Source of the DNA: Phenylobacterium sp. LH3H17
GTDB lineage: Bacteria > Pseudomonadota > Alphaproteobacteria > Caulobacterales > Caulobacteraceae
Reading direction: 5' to 3'
DNA: 64,000 nucleotides
Assembly: GCF_024298925.1 (NCBI RefSeq)
Contig: NZ_CP101283.1
Span: 2,175,001-2,239,000, forward strand
The notes under the pieces were generated by a model. It saw only the letters and a list, made by a program, of their open reading frames with translations, was not told the DNA's origin and searched no databases. Below are positions 26,941-35,649 of the stretch, in pieces (the stretch's first letter is position 1; every line of letters begins with the position of its first letter). Both the position numbers and the translations under genes were made by a program.

Positions 26941-27882
26941 CTAGAAGGGCCGAACGACGCGGGCCTCGGCGAAGCCGTAGGAGGCCACGCGGTCGCGCAG
27001 GCTCCAGGCAGCTCCCTCATCGGCCCCGCCCGCCAGCATGACCCGGTAGAGGGTCACCCCGTCGGCCCGCTGCACCGGCTCGATGGTCGCCGGGCCCGCC
27101 CCGGCCAGCTGGTCCGCCACCCGCTGGGCGTTGGCGGCCTCCGCGAAGGCTCCGGCCTGGACTCGATAGACGCCCGCGGTGGCAGGGACAGTCTTGACCG
27201 GCTGGACCGCGGCGATGGGCGCGAGCGGCGCCGAGGCGACCGCCGTCGGCGTGAGACCGCTGTAGGGGATGGGCGCGGCCGGAAGCGTCGAACTCGGCGG
27301 CGGCGAACCGTCGTAGGACGCATGGCGCAGGCCGGCGTCGGGCGGACCGAGTTCGGCCGGGCCGGCATAGCGCACGCGGACATTGGCCGTGCCCTGGCGG
27401 TCGAAGCCGAGCTGGCGCGCGGCCTCCCGCGACAGGTCGATCACCCGGCCGCCGACGAAGGGCCCGCGGTCGTTGACGCGCACGGTCATCTTCTTGCCGT
27501 TGTCGAGGTTGGTCACCTCCACCATGGAGGGCAGCGGCAGGGTCGTGTGCGCCGCCGAGACCGCGTTCATGTCGAAGACCTCGCCATTTGCGGTCGGCTT
27601 CATGTGGAACTCGTCGCCGTACCAGGAGGCGATCCCCTGCTGGTCGTAGGTCGGCTCTTCCTTGGGCACGTACCAGATGCCGGCCACCTGATAGGGTGCG
27701 CCGACCTTGTAGCGGCCGCCGGCTCCGTTGGGCTGGGCGCCGGGCGAAGGCCCCGAGGCGATCGGCCCGCCGGTCGGCATCCGCGCCGAATAGCGCGGCT
27801 GAGGCGTGGCGCAGGCGGCGAGCGCCGCACTCCCCATCAGCACCATGGCCAGGCTGCGCGCTTTAATCTGGATGCAGGTCAT
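26941..27882 (-). CDS. rlpA: Septal-ring lytic transglycosylase-like lipoprotein RlpA
   Basis: The 313-residue lipoprotein has a signal peptide with lipobox LAAC (Cys about residue 24). A double-psi beta-barrel domain follows at about 80-170, with GIASWYGDEFHMKPTANGE, HTTLPLPSMVEVTNL and VRVNDRGPFVGGRVIDLS, the last holding the catalytic Asp of RlpA glycosidases. A proline/alanine-rich linker leads to a C-terminal SPOR domain at about 235-313 (YRVQAGAFAEAANAQRVADQL), which binds denuded septal glycan. Family members localise to division septa and cut naked peptidoglycan strands. The ATG at 27880-27882 gives the lipoprotein signal; the longer frame upstream does not. Confidence 0.93.
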   Translation of the reverse strand: MTCIQIKARSLAMVLMGSAALAACATPQPRYSARMPTGGPIASGPSPGAQPNGAGGRYKVGAPYQVAGIWYVPKEEPTYDQQGIASWYGDEFHMKPTANGEVFDMNAVSAAHTTLPLPSMVEVTNLDNGKKMTVRVNDRGPFVGGRVIDLSREAARQLGFDRQGTANVRVRYAGPAELGPPDAGLRHASYDGSPPPSSTLPAAPIPYSGLTPTAVASAPLAPIAAVQPVKTVPATAGVYRVQAGAFAEAANAQRVADQLAGAGPATIEPVQRADGVTLYRVMLAGGADEGAAWSLRDRVASYGFAEARVVRPF

Positions 27883-27998
27883 AGACCGCCCTTCCCTGTC
27901 TCGAACGCTCCCCAGCGCCATGCTCGGGGCCCAACATGGGCGCAAGGGTTTGAGCCAGGGTTAAGGAACAGGGTTAATTCGTTAATCCTGTTGCGCGC

Positions 27999-28027
27999 TT
28001 GGAGCCCCCCGCCCCGCGCTGCTATAG
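27999..28027 (+). promoter_or_regulatory. Promoter of tRNA-Ser
   Basis: TTGGAG (27999-28004) and CTATAG (28022-28027) are 17 bases apart. GCTATAG fits the Caulobacter housekeeping -10 form GCTANA. The distance from the -10 to the mature tRNA 5' end is 15 bases, leaving a very short leader. The stretch between is almost all G and C. Confidence 0.55.
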
Positions 28028-28042
28028 GCGCTGGTTCGCGCC

Positions 28043-28132
28043 GGATGGGTGGCCGAGTGGTTTAAGGCAGCGGTCTTGAAAACCGCCGTGGGTGAAAGCC
28101 CACCGTGGGTTCGAATCCCACCCCATCCGCCA
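28043..28132 (+). tRNA. tRNA-Ser (anticodon TGA)
   Basis: This is a complete class II tRNA. The acceptor arms GGATGGG (from 28043) and CCCATCC pair, followed by discriminator G and an encoded CCA at 28130-28132. The anticodon arm is GCGGT-CTTGAAA-ACCGC with TGA at 28077-28079, decoding UCA and related serine codons. A long variable arm (GTGGGTGAAAGCCCAC) identifies serine, and GGTTCGAATCC is the T-arm. Introns or mismatches are not seen. The 3' end runs into a tandem hexanucleotide repeat. Confidence 0.98.
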
Positions 28133-28157
28133 GCGCCAGCGCCAGCGCCAGCGCCAG
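28128..28157. repeat. Five tandem copies of CGCCAG at the tRNA-Ser 3' end
   Basis: The hexamer CGCCAG repeats five times without mismatch from 28128 to 28157. The first copy includes the encoded CCA of the tRNA, so each unit recreates a CGCCA end. It is likely a slippage product; a role in tRNA 3' processing is possible but only conjecture. Confidence 0.8.
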
Positions 28158-28279
28158 GAAGGCGAAGGGCTCCCAATAGTTCCTAATGTTCAGCGTCGAA
28201 CGCGGATTTTGATTGCACTCGGCGCAATTCACATCCCAGGGTTATGTGGCGGGCCTGTTCCCGCGGAGCGGGGGCTCAA

Positions 28280-29044
28280 GTGCGCATCACAAAATTAAGT
28301 GTCGCGGCTGCAATCGCGCTGTCGTTTGCGTTGTCAGGGTGCGCCTACAATGCGCCAGTGGCCGTCTCTCCTAACCTCAACGTCTACTCCTCCTACTCTG
28401 AGAAAATTCCTGGTCGTTTCGTCCTGGTAGTCGACGCCGAGGCCTTCAATACGACAGTTCGTCCGACCGGCCTTGCCTGTTCCGCTCACCACTACCCTTT
28501 GGACCTCAGGCAGCAGTTCGTCGCATCAGTGACCTCAACGCTGCGCCAATTGGTCGATGACGTTCAAATATTGGAGCGACCGCTTCCCGCAAGCGACCTG
28601 GCGAGAAACGGCTTCGCGGGCCAAGTCGTGGTGAACGCCGAGACGCTAACGGCGCGGCTACAGGTGGTTGAGGGCTTCTTCAGATCCACGGCGGACTCGG
28701 TCGTCGAGCTCAGCGCCGGGATGACTGTCGACACTGTGAATGGCAGGGTTCTGGGCACATCTGCCCAAGGGTTCGGAAACGCGCAGAACGATGCCGGGAT
28801 GATGTGCGGCAACACCGCGACGGCGATCGGCGGCGCCACCGAGAAAGCGATGCGACAATTGCTGGGGCAACTCGGGGAGCGGTTGAGCAACTCAGAAAGG
28901 CTGCGAAGGTCCGCCGCGCAGGAACCCGTTAGGGCCTTGGCGCCCAGCGCGGCCGCGGCCGCGGCCGCCCCAGCGGCTGCACCTAAGGTGGCGTGCGGGA
29001 TGGTCAAGGGTCCCAATGGCGGGTCTAAACTCGTACCCTGCTGA
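28280..29044 (+). CDS. Hypothetical lipoprotein
   Basis: The predicted protein has 254 residues, with a lipoprotein signal ending in lipobox LSGC (FALSGCAYNA). The mature part contains the YSSYSEKIPGRFVLVVDAE beta region and VVELSAGMTVDTVNGRVLGT, which suggest a periplasmic beta-rich domain. The tail has an alanine run (APSAAAAAAAPAAAP) and ends in Cys. GTG at 28280-28282 is chosen because the signal peptide starts there; an ATG at 28244 is also in frame. Base composition is clearly lower in GC than the neighbours and the gene lies directly behind a tRNA, a common landing site for transferred DNA. No integrase is seen. No family recognised. Confidence 0.7.
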   Translation: MRITKLSVAAAIALSFALSGCAYNAPVAVSPNLNVYSSYSEKIPGRFVLVVDAEAFNTTVRPTGLACSAHHYPLDLRQQFVASVTSTLRQLVDDVQILERPLPASDLARNGFAGQVVVNAETLTARLQVVEGFFRSTADSVVELSAGMTVDTVNGRVLGTSAQGFGNAQNDAGMMCGNTATAIGGATEKAMRQLLGQLGERLSNSERLRRSAAQEPVRALAPSAAAAAAAPAAAPKVACGMVKGPNGGSKLVPC

Positions 29045-29076
29045 AGGTGCGCAAAGCGTTCCTGACCATCGCCCGG

Positions 29077-29481
29077 CTACTTCGCGGAGCGCCCGGGTCG
29101 CTTCGAAGTGTTGAGCGTCACGGCGGCGCGGATGAGCGCCCTCAAGGCCTCTTCGTCGATCTTGTCGCCCTCGTGGATATCGATGGCCCGCCGCGTATTG
29201 CCCTCGAGGCTGGAGTTGAACAGGCCCGAGGGGTCGTCCAGCGAGGCGCCCTTGGCGAAGGTCAGTTTGACGGCGGTATTGTACGTCTCGCCCGTGCAGA
29301 TCAATCCGGCGTGCGACCACACCGGCACCCCTCTCCACTTCCACTCCTCGACCACCTCGGGGTCGGACTGCCGGATAAGGCTTCGCACCCGGGCGAGCGT
29401 CTCGCCGCGCCAGTCGTGCAGGCCCTTAATCTTTGCGTCGATCAGCTGCGACGCGGAGGCCACTTCGGTTCTATCACTCAT
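29077..29481 (-). CDS. DUF1801-domain protein
   Basis: The 134-residue protein matches DUF1801 (YdhG-like): LHDWRGETLARVRSLIRQSDPEVVEEWKW is the N-terminal helix pair, followed by WRGVPVWSHAGLICTGETY and KLTFAKGASLDDPSGLFN. It has the typical length and no signal peptide. The fold is small alpha-beta; function in bacteria is unknown, although relatives in iron metabolism have been proposed for fused forms. It lies downstream of an ArsR/AHSA1 gene pair in the same orientation and probably belongs to that operon, although 70 bases separate it from the next gene. Confidence 0.82.
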   Translation of the reverse strand: MSDRTEVASASQLIDAKIKGLHDWRGETLARVRSLIRQSDPEVVEEWKWRGVPVWSHAGLICTGETYNTAVKLTFAKGASLDDPSGLFNSSLEGNTRRAIDIHEGDKIDEEALRALIRAAVTLNTSKRPGRSAK

Positions 29482-29551
29482 GGTTGGTCGTCATCTCGTG
29501 CGCCGTTGTCATTCTGAGCATCGCAAGCTGGTTGAGGCTCCACGCTCGTGC

Positions 29552-29761
29552 CTAGCCGTCGGCGCGCAGCGCGCCGCGCCGCTTAGCAAGGTACGGCAGG
29601 ACGAACATGTAGAGGCCCGTGAGCGTCATCAGGGCGAGCGGAAACAGCGGCAGGAAATACTCCTTGCCCATCCCCAAGGTGACAAAGATGGCGGCCACGA
29701 TGGCCGTGAAGACGATCGACAGCCAGCGGTGGGTCTGCCGGATCCAAATGTTCCAGTTCAA
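29552..29761 (-). CDS. Small two-pass membrane protein
   Basis: The 69-residue protein begins MNWNIWIRQTHRWLSIVFTA and has two hydrophobic helices, about residues 14-30 and 36-57, joined by a GMGKEYFLP turn; it ends in a basic tail YLAKRRGALRADG. The WIRQTHRWLS motif recalls the first helix of PepSY-type transmembrane proteins, but the protein is far shorter. It is placed between AHSA1 and DUF1801 genes in the probable ArsR-controlled operon. This set (ArsR, AHSA1, small membrane protein, DUF1801) appears together in several alphaproteobacteria as far as I recall; the function is unknown. Confidence 0.7.
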   Translation of the reverse strand: MNWNIWIRQTHRWLSIVFTAIVAAIFVTLGMGKEYFLPLFPLALMTLTGLYMFVLPYLAKRRGALRADG

Positions 29762-29818
29762 GGGGATCTCCTCTGAAGACGAGCCGATGCGGATGGGATG
29801 TTCTGGCTGGCGGCGGCC

Positions 29819-30250
29819 TCAAGCGCCCCGCGTCAGGAGTTGGTCCAGGTTTTCAAGGAACTGCCGCCACCCGACCATGGCGCCGCCGAAGGCCTGCTTC
29901 TGGTCCGGCCGGAAGCCCACCTGCTCCATGCGAAGGTGAGTGCCCGTGCTCGTCGGGGTCAGCGTGAAGGTCACCACGCTCGTCAGATCGAAGGCCGCAT
30001 CGTCGTGCTTGAAATTCCAGGTGTAGGACAGCGTCCGATGCGCCTCGACGGCCAGGACCTCGCAGTCCAATACGCCGCCCCAACCTCCGCGAAGATTGAA
30101 ACGGTGGCCCACGACCGGCTCAAAGTCGTTCTTCATGAGCCACGCCTCGATCAGGTGCGGTTGGGTGAGCGCGCGCCAGAGCCTTGCCGGCGGATGGGCG
30201 AACTCCCGCTCCACCACGACGGAGCGGGTTTCGGTCTTGGTGTTGCTCAC
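29819..30250 (-). CDS. AHSA1/SRPBCC domain protein
   Basis: The 143-residue protein has the START-like AHSA1 fold: VVVEREFAHPPARLWRALTQ, IEAWLMKNDFEPVVGHRFNL, VLAVEAHRTLSYTWNF and the closing helix GWRQFLENLDQLL. It has no catalytic motif; family members bind hydrophobic ligands. It overlaps the ArsR gene by four bases (ATGA). ArsR-AHSA1 pairs are widespread and the SRPBCC protein is believed to bind or sense the ligand relevant to the regulator, but the ligand is unknown here. Confidence 0.88.
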   Translation of the reverse strand: MSNTKTETRSVVVEREFAHPPARLWRALTQPHLIEAWLMKNDFEPVVGHRFNLRGGWGGVLDCEVLAVEAHRTLSYTWNFKHDDAAFDLTSVVTFTLTPTSTGTHLRMEQVGFRPDQKQAFGGAMVGWRQFLENLDQLLTRGA

Positions 30251-30570
30251 TGGTCCATTCTCCCGAGCAGGTTTTCGAGATCGTCGAAGCGGGTTTCCCA
30301 GAAGCCGGTCATCTGGCTCGTCCAGTCGACCAGAGGGGCCAGGGCGGCGAGCTGCGCGCTATAGTGCGTCTGGCGGCCGGAGTGGCGGTCGCTCACCAGC
30401 CCGGCCTGCCTCAGGACCCCCAAATGCTTCGAGACAGCGGGCTGCGAGACCCCGGCCTGGGCTGTCAGGGCCCCGACGGTCTGCTCGCCTTCGCGGCACA
30501 GGCGTTCGAAGATCGCCCGCCGAGTGGGATCGGCGAGCGTCCTGAAGATCACGTCGTGCGCATTGGGCAT
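30247..30570 (-). CDS. ArsR-family transcriptional repressor
   Basis: The 107-residue winged-helix regulator contains FRTLADPTRRAIFERLC, then the helix-turn-helix LTAQAGVSQPAVSKHLGVL and wing AGLVSDRHSGRQTHYS. No metal-binding Cys motif (ELCVCDL) is present, so it belongs to the non-metal branch that is paired with AHSA1 proteins. It is the first gene of a four-gene minus-strand operon. Immediately upstream lies a sigma-70-like promoter whose -10 is covered by an inverted repeat, a classic arrangement for autorepression. Confidence 0.92.
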   Translation of the reverse strand: MPNAHDVIFRTLADPTRRAIFERLCREGEQTVGALTAQAGVSQPAVSKHLGVLRQAGLVSDRHSGRQTHYSAQLAALAPLVDWTSQMTGFWETRFDDLENLLGRMDQ

Positions 30571-30586
30571 CGAAATACATAACTCA

Positions 30587-30632
30587 CTGGCTATTGATCT
30601 AACTCATAACCAGCGGGATATGTGTGAGTCAA
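30587..30632 (-). promoter_or_regulatory. Promoter and overlapping operator of the ArsR operon
   Basis: On the minus strand TTGACT (30632-30627) and TTATGA (30609-30604) are 17 bases apart, a good sigma-70 promoter. An imperfect inverted repeat, CTGGCTAT (30587-30594) and ATAACCAG (30606-30613), with seven of eight bases matching, overlaps the -10 and the expected start site. It lies 17-43 bases before the arsR ATG and is the likely binding site for the regulator itself. Confidence 0.6.
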
Positions 30633-30654
30633 GTGGACGTCAGTGGCTGGCGCC

Positions 30655-30777
30655 CTACCCCCAAGGGCTCCAGGCCCATAGGACGCCGGCCACGACCGCA
30701 AGGCCGCGAAGCTCGTTCAGGACGAGCAAGGCCAAGCCGATCCTGCCGACCGGAATCTTCCGCCCGCGCACAACCAT
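30655..30777 (-). CDS. Small single-pass membrane protein (40 residues)
   Basis: This short frame runs from ATG (30777-30775) to TAG (30657-30655). It encodes a basic start (VVRGRKIPVGR), a hydrophobic helix (IGLALLVLNELRGLAVVAG) and an aromatic end (LWAWSPWG). The LNELRGL pattern inside a single membrane helix recurs in small unannotated proteins of related alphaproteobacteria, as I recall. The ribosome site is weak (TCAGG). No homology search was possible, so it remains a candidate. Confidence 0.5.
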   Translation of the reverse strand: MVVRGRKIPVGRIGLALLVLNELRGLAVVAGVLWAWSPWG

Positions 30778-30868
30778 GACCTGAGCGAAGCATGCCCGCC
30801 CGGTGAAGTGAAGAAAAAATTAACCTTCTTTAATATCGCCCCGCCAGAGGGCGAAGGCGGCCTCGGCC

Positions 30869-32698
<1,830 letters not shown>

Positions 32699-32922
32699 GA
32701 ACCGCTCCTCCAACATACCGCTTCATCTAAACTCACCCTCCCCGCGCGGAAGGCAAGGGGCCATGACCGTGGCGCATGGAAGCAAGGCCGTTCGAAGCTT
32801 CCGTAGGGTCCCCGTGGCGCAGGCGAAGAGGTTCCACTACCTTGCTGTCTGTCGGCGACGCCCGGCGGTGGAACGGCTCACGGGCGCCTCGACGCGACCG
32901 CGGGAACAAGAGGTAGGGATCG

Positions 32923-34623
32923 ATGCACTACAAGGAATTGAAGCAGGCCTGGACCGAGCTCACCGCGCCCGGACAGCCGTTCGAGATCGTCGAGGTCGAG
33001 GTGCGCGGCGAGAAGCTGCGCGCCTTCCGGCACGCGCCACCCTCGGTGCGCGAGATCTGGCTTTCGACGCTCCAGTTCGCCGATCGCGACTATCTCGTCT
33101 ACCAGGACGAACGCCTGACCTATGGCGAGGCCCACGCCAAGGTGAACGCCATCGCCGCCTGGTTGACCGAGCAGGGCGTACGCCCCGGCGACCGGGTGGC
33201 CATCGCCATGCGCAACTATCCCGAATGGATGCTGATCTACTGGGCCTGCGTCTGCCTCGGCGTGGCCGCGGTCGGCATGAACGCCTGGTGGGTCACCGAG
33301 GAGCTCGCCTATGCGGTCAAGGACTCCGCGCCCAAGGTGATCTTCGCCGACAGCGAGCGCCTGCCCCGCATCCTGGAACGTCCCGAGATCGCCGAGGGCG
33401 CCTTGCTCGTCGCCGTGCGCACCGATCCCGTCCCGGCCGGCGTCATCCCGTGGGCGGATGTCGTGGCCAAGGGCGGCGGGATGCCGGCGGTGGCGGTTGA
33501 TCCCGACGCCGACGCCTGCATCTTCTACACGTCGGGCACGACCGGCTTCCCGAAGGGCGCGCAGCTTACCCACCGGGGCTGTGTCGCCAACCTGATGAAC
33601 ATGATGTTTTCCGGTCAGGTCCAGGCCTTGGCCACGGCGCGGGCCACAGGCGTCATGCCCGATCCGGCCGCGCCGGTTCCGATCCCGGTGGGACTGATCA
33701 CCACCCCGCTGTTCCACGTCACCGCCAACAACTGCGCCGCCTACGCGATCAGCGCCGCCGGGGGCAAGATGGTGCTGATGTACCGCTGGGACGCCGGCGA
33801 GGCCCTGAAGCTGATCGAGCGCGAGGGCGTCACCGCCATGAGCGGCGTGCCGACCATGGCGCGCGAACTGATCAGCCACCCTGACTTCGCCGCGACCGAC
33901 ACGTCCAGCCTGACCACCTTGGGCGGCGGCGGCGCGCAGCTTCCGCCCGACCTGGTTGGCAAGATCGACGCCCAGGTCAAGACCGCCCGCCCCAACACCG
34001 GCTACGGCATGACCGAGACCTGCGGAATCATCACCGCCGTGGCCGCCGACTTCTTCGTCGACAAGCCCGAAAGCTGCGGCCGCGCGATGCCGACCTTCGA
34101 GGTGAAGGTGGTCGACGACGAGGGTCGGACCCTGCCGCCCGGACAAGTCGGCGAGTTGTGGGTCAAGGGCACCCCGGTGATAAAGGGCTACATCAACCGT
34201 CCCGAGGCCACCGCCGAGTCGATCCACCAGGGCTGGCTGCGCACCGGCGATGTGGCCCGCATCGACGAGGACGAGTTCATCTTCATCGTCGATCGCAAGA
34301 AGGACATGGTTCTGCGCGGTGGCGAGAATGTCTATTGCGCCGAGGTCGAGGCCACGATCTTCCGGCACCCGGCCGTGGCCGAGACCTGCGTTTTCGGCGT
34401 CCCGGACGCGCGCCTGGGCGAAGAGGTCGGCGCCGCCGTGGTGCTGCGCCCGGGCGAAAGCCTCAGCGCTCAGGACCTGCGCGCGCACTGCGCGGCCATC
34501 GCCGCCAAGCACAAGATCCCGCGCTATATCTGGTTCCTGGAGGACCCCATCCCGCGCAACGCCAGCGGCAAGTTCCTCAAGCGGCAGCTGCGCGAGACCC
34601 TGGCCGTGGACGCCGCGGTCTAG
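32923..34623 (+). CDS. Class I adenylate-forming acyl-CoA ligase
   Basis: The 566-residue enzyme activates a carboxylic acid with ATP and transfers it to CoA. Core motifs are FYTSGTTGFPKGAQLTHRG (A3, P-loop), TGYGMTETCG (A5), GWLRTGDVARIDEDEF (A7), IVDRKKDMVLRGGENVY (A8) and the A10 lysine in NASGKFLKRQL. It is similar to fatty-acyl-CoA synthases used in fatty acid, steroid or aromatic acid degradation; chain-length preference is not readable. Start at 32923 has GAGGTAGGG just upstream. The 224-base divergent gap to the Baeyer-Villiger monooxygenase gene contains no other feature I can identify. Confidence 0.92.
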   Translation: MHYKELKQAWTELTAPGQPFEIVEVEVRGEKLRAFRHAPPSVREIWLSTLQFADRDYLVYQDERLTYGEAHAKVNAIAAWLTEQGVRPGDRVAIAMRNYPEWMLIYWACVCLGVAAVGMNAWWVTEELAYAVKDSAPKVIFADSERLPRILERPEIAEGALLVAVRTDPVPAGVIPWADVVAKGGGMPAVAVDPDADACIFYTSGTTGFPKGAQLTHRGCVANLMNMMFSGQVQALATARATGVMPDPAAPVPIPVGLITTPLFHVTANNCAAYAISAAGGKMVLMYRWDAGEALKLIEREGVTAMSGVPTMARELISHPDFAATDTSSLTTLGGGGAQLPPDLVGKIDAQVKTARPNTGYGMTETCGIITAVAADFFVDKPESCGRAMPTFEVKVVDDEGRTLPPGQVGELWVKGTPVIKGYINRPEATAESIHQGWLRTGDVARIDEDEFIFIVDRKKDMVLRGGENVYCAEVEATIFRHPAVAETCVFGVPDARLGEEVGAAVVLRPGESLSAQDLRAHCAAIAAKHKIPRYIWFLEDPIPRNASGKFLKRQLRETLAVDAAV

Positions 34624-34834
34624 GTAGGGTTCGGCCGCAGGCGACGGATCGGCGCGAACAGGCTAATTCTGTTTAACCCGAAGGACTTTCGCCGCGCGAC
34701 CCGCGACCTATCGCCCGTCAGGCTTGTATTTCCCGCCTGCGACGGCGACTGTCCCCCCGGGTGTTCAGGCGCAGCTTCGGCGGCGTCATGGCGGTGCGAA
34801 TCTGTCGAGTTCGCTCGCGTGGGAGGGGGCGGTC

Positions 34835-35254
34835 TTGGATCGAGAATCGGACGTCAGAGGTGAGGTCGTCATCGCGCGGCTGCACGCCCTGGTCCGCGCG
34901 GGGTATCGATCGGACCTGGGCCTGGAACGGACCAAGGGGGCGGTGACCTTCAAGCATCCGCGCAAGGCGGCCGAGGTCACCCTGTGGGCCGACGGCCGGG
35001 TCGTGGACGGCGCGCCCTCCTTCATCGCCAACGACAGCAACCAGACGATCATCGCGGCCGACGACAAGGCCGGGTTCGACAAGTTCATCGCCGATTCGCC
35101 GTCACCCGTGGCGGTCCGCAAAGTCGGCTCCAGTTTGCTGGAGACCGTGATCCTGGCCGCCGCGGCCTGGGCGATCCTGATCGGTGCGGTCTACAGCTTC
35201 TGGCGATTGTCCCAGTTCGTGCTCGGGACCATCATCCAGGCCCTGACCAACTGA
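34835..35254 (+). CDS. Hypothetical protein with one C-terminal membrane segment
   Basis: The predicted protein has 139 residues. The soluble part (VVIARLHALVRAGYRSDLGL, AAEVTLWADGRVVDG) is alpha-beta in character and the last 40 residues hold a hydrophobic helix (LLETVILAAAAWAILIGAVY) before FWRLSQFVLGTIIQ. I suggest the TTG at 34835 as start because GGAGGGGG precedes it by about seven bases; the frame is open further upstream, so the N-terminus is uncertain. The gene is followed 11 bases later by the NTF2-like gene. No family recognised. Confidence 0.6.
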   Translation: MDRESDVRGEVVIARLHALVRAGYRSDLGLERTKGAVTFKHPRKAAEVTLWADGRVVDGAPSFIANDSNQTIIAADDKAGFDKFIADSPSPVAVRKVGSSLLETVILAAAAWAILIGAVYSFWRLSQFVLGTIIQALTN

Positions 35255-35265
35255 GGGAGGCTCCC

Positions 35266-35649
35266 ATGGCCGACTACGCCGCCGAGATCGCCGCGGCCAT
35301 GGCCTGCCTGGACGACTTCATGGCCGCCTTCAACGCTCGCGACGTCAAGGCCTTCGAGGCGACGTTCAACCTGCCCAGCATCCGCCTGGCCTCGAACACC
35401 CTCACCATCATCGAGGCCGGCTACCATCAGCCCCAGATGTTCGAGCGCGGGCCCCTGGCCGAGTGGGACCATTCGGCCTGGGAGCGCCGCGAGGTCATCC
35501 ACGCCGGGGCCGACAAGGTGCACATCGACACCCGCTTCACGCGCTACCGCGCCGACGGCAGCGTCATCGGCGGCTTCGATTCCATCTACGTGGTCACCCG
35601 CGAGAACGGTCACTGGGGCGTCAAGGCCCGCTCCAGCTACGCGCCCTAG
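35266..35649 (+). CDS. NTF2-like (SnoaL/DUF4440-type) protein
   Basis: The 127-residue protein has the cone-like NTF2 fold pattern: a first helix ACLDDFMAAFNARDVKAFEATF, a beta region with HIDTRFTRYRADGS and DSIYVVTRENGHWGVKARSS as the last strand. Such proteins include ketosteroid isomerase, nuclear-transport-like and detoxifying enzymes, so the substrate is open. A GGGAGG ribosome site lies just upstream of the ATG. It converges on the lpxA-like gene, sharing CTAG at the stops. Confidence 0.8.
   Translation: MADYAAEIAAAMACLDDFMAAFNARDVKAFEATFNLPSIRLASNTLTIIEAGYHQPQMFERGPLAEWDHSAWERREVIHAGADKVHIDTRFTRYRADGSVIGGFDSIYVVTRENGHWGVKARSSYAP

Noticed and set aside
27961..27985. Three TTAA words in the rlpA-tRNA gap as a CtrA binding site
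   Set aside because: The gaps between them are nine and four bases, not the seven of the TTAA-N7-TTAA consensus.
28128..28157. CRISPR array
   Set aside because: The repeat unit is six bases with no spacers, so it is a simple tandem repeat.
28000..29100. Integrated genetic element at tRNA-Ser
   Set aside because: No integrase, no duplicated tRNA 3' end and no mobility gene were found; only lower GC and a short repeat support it.
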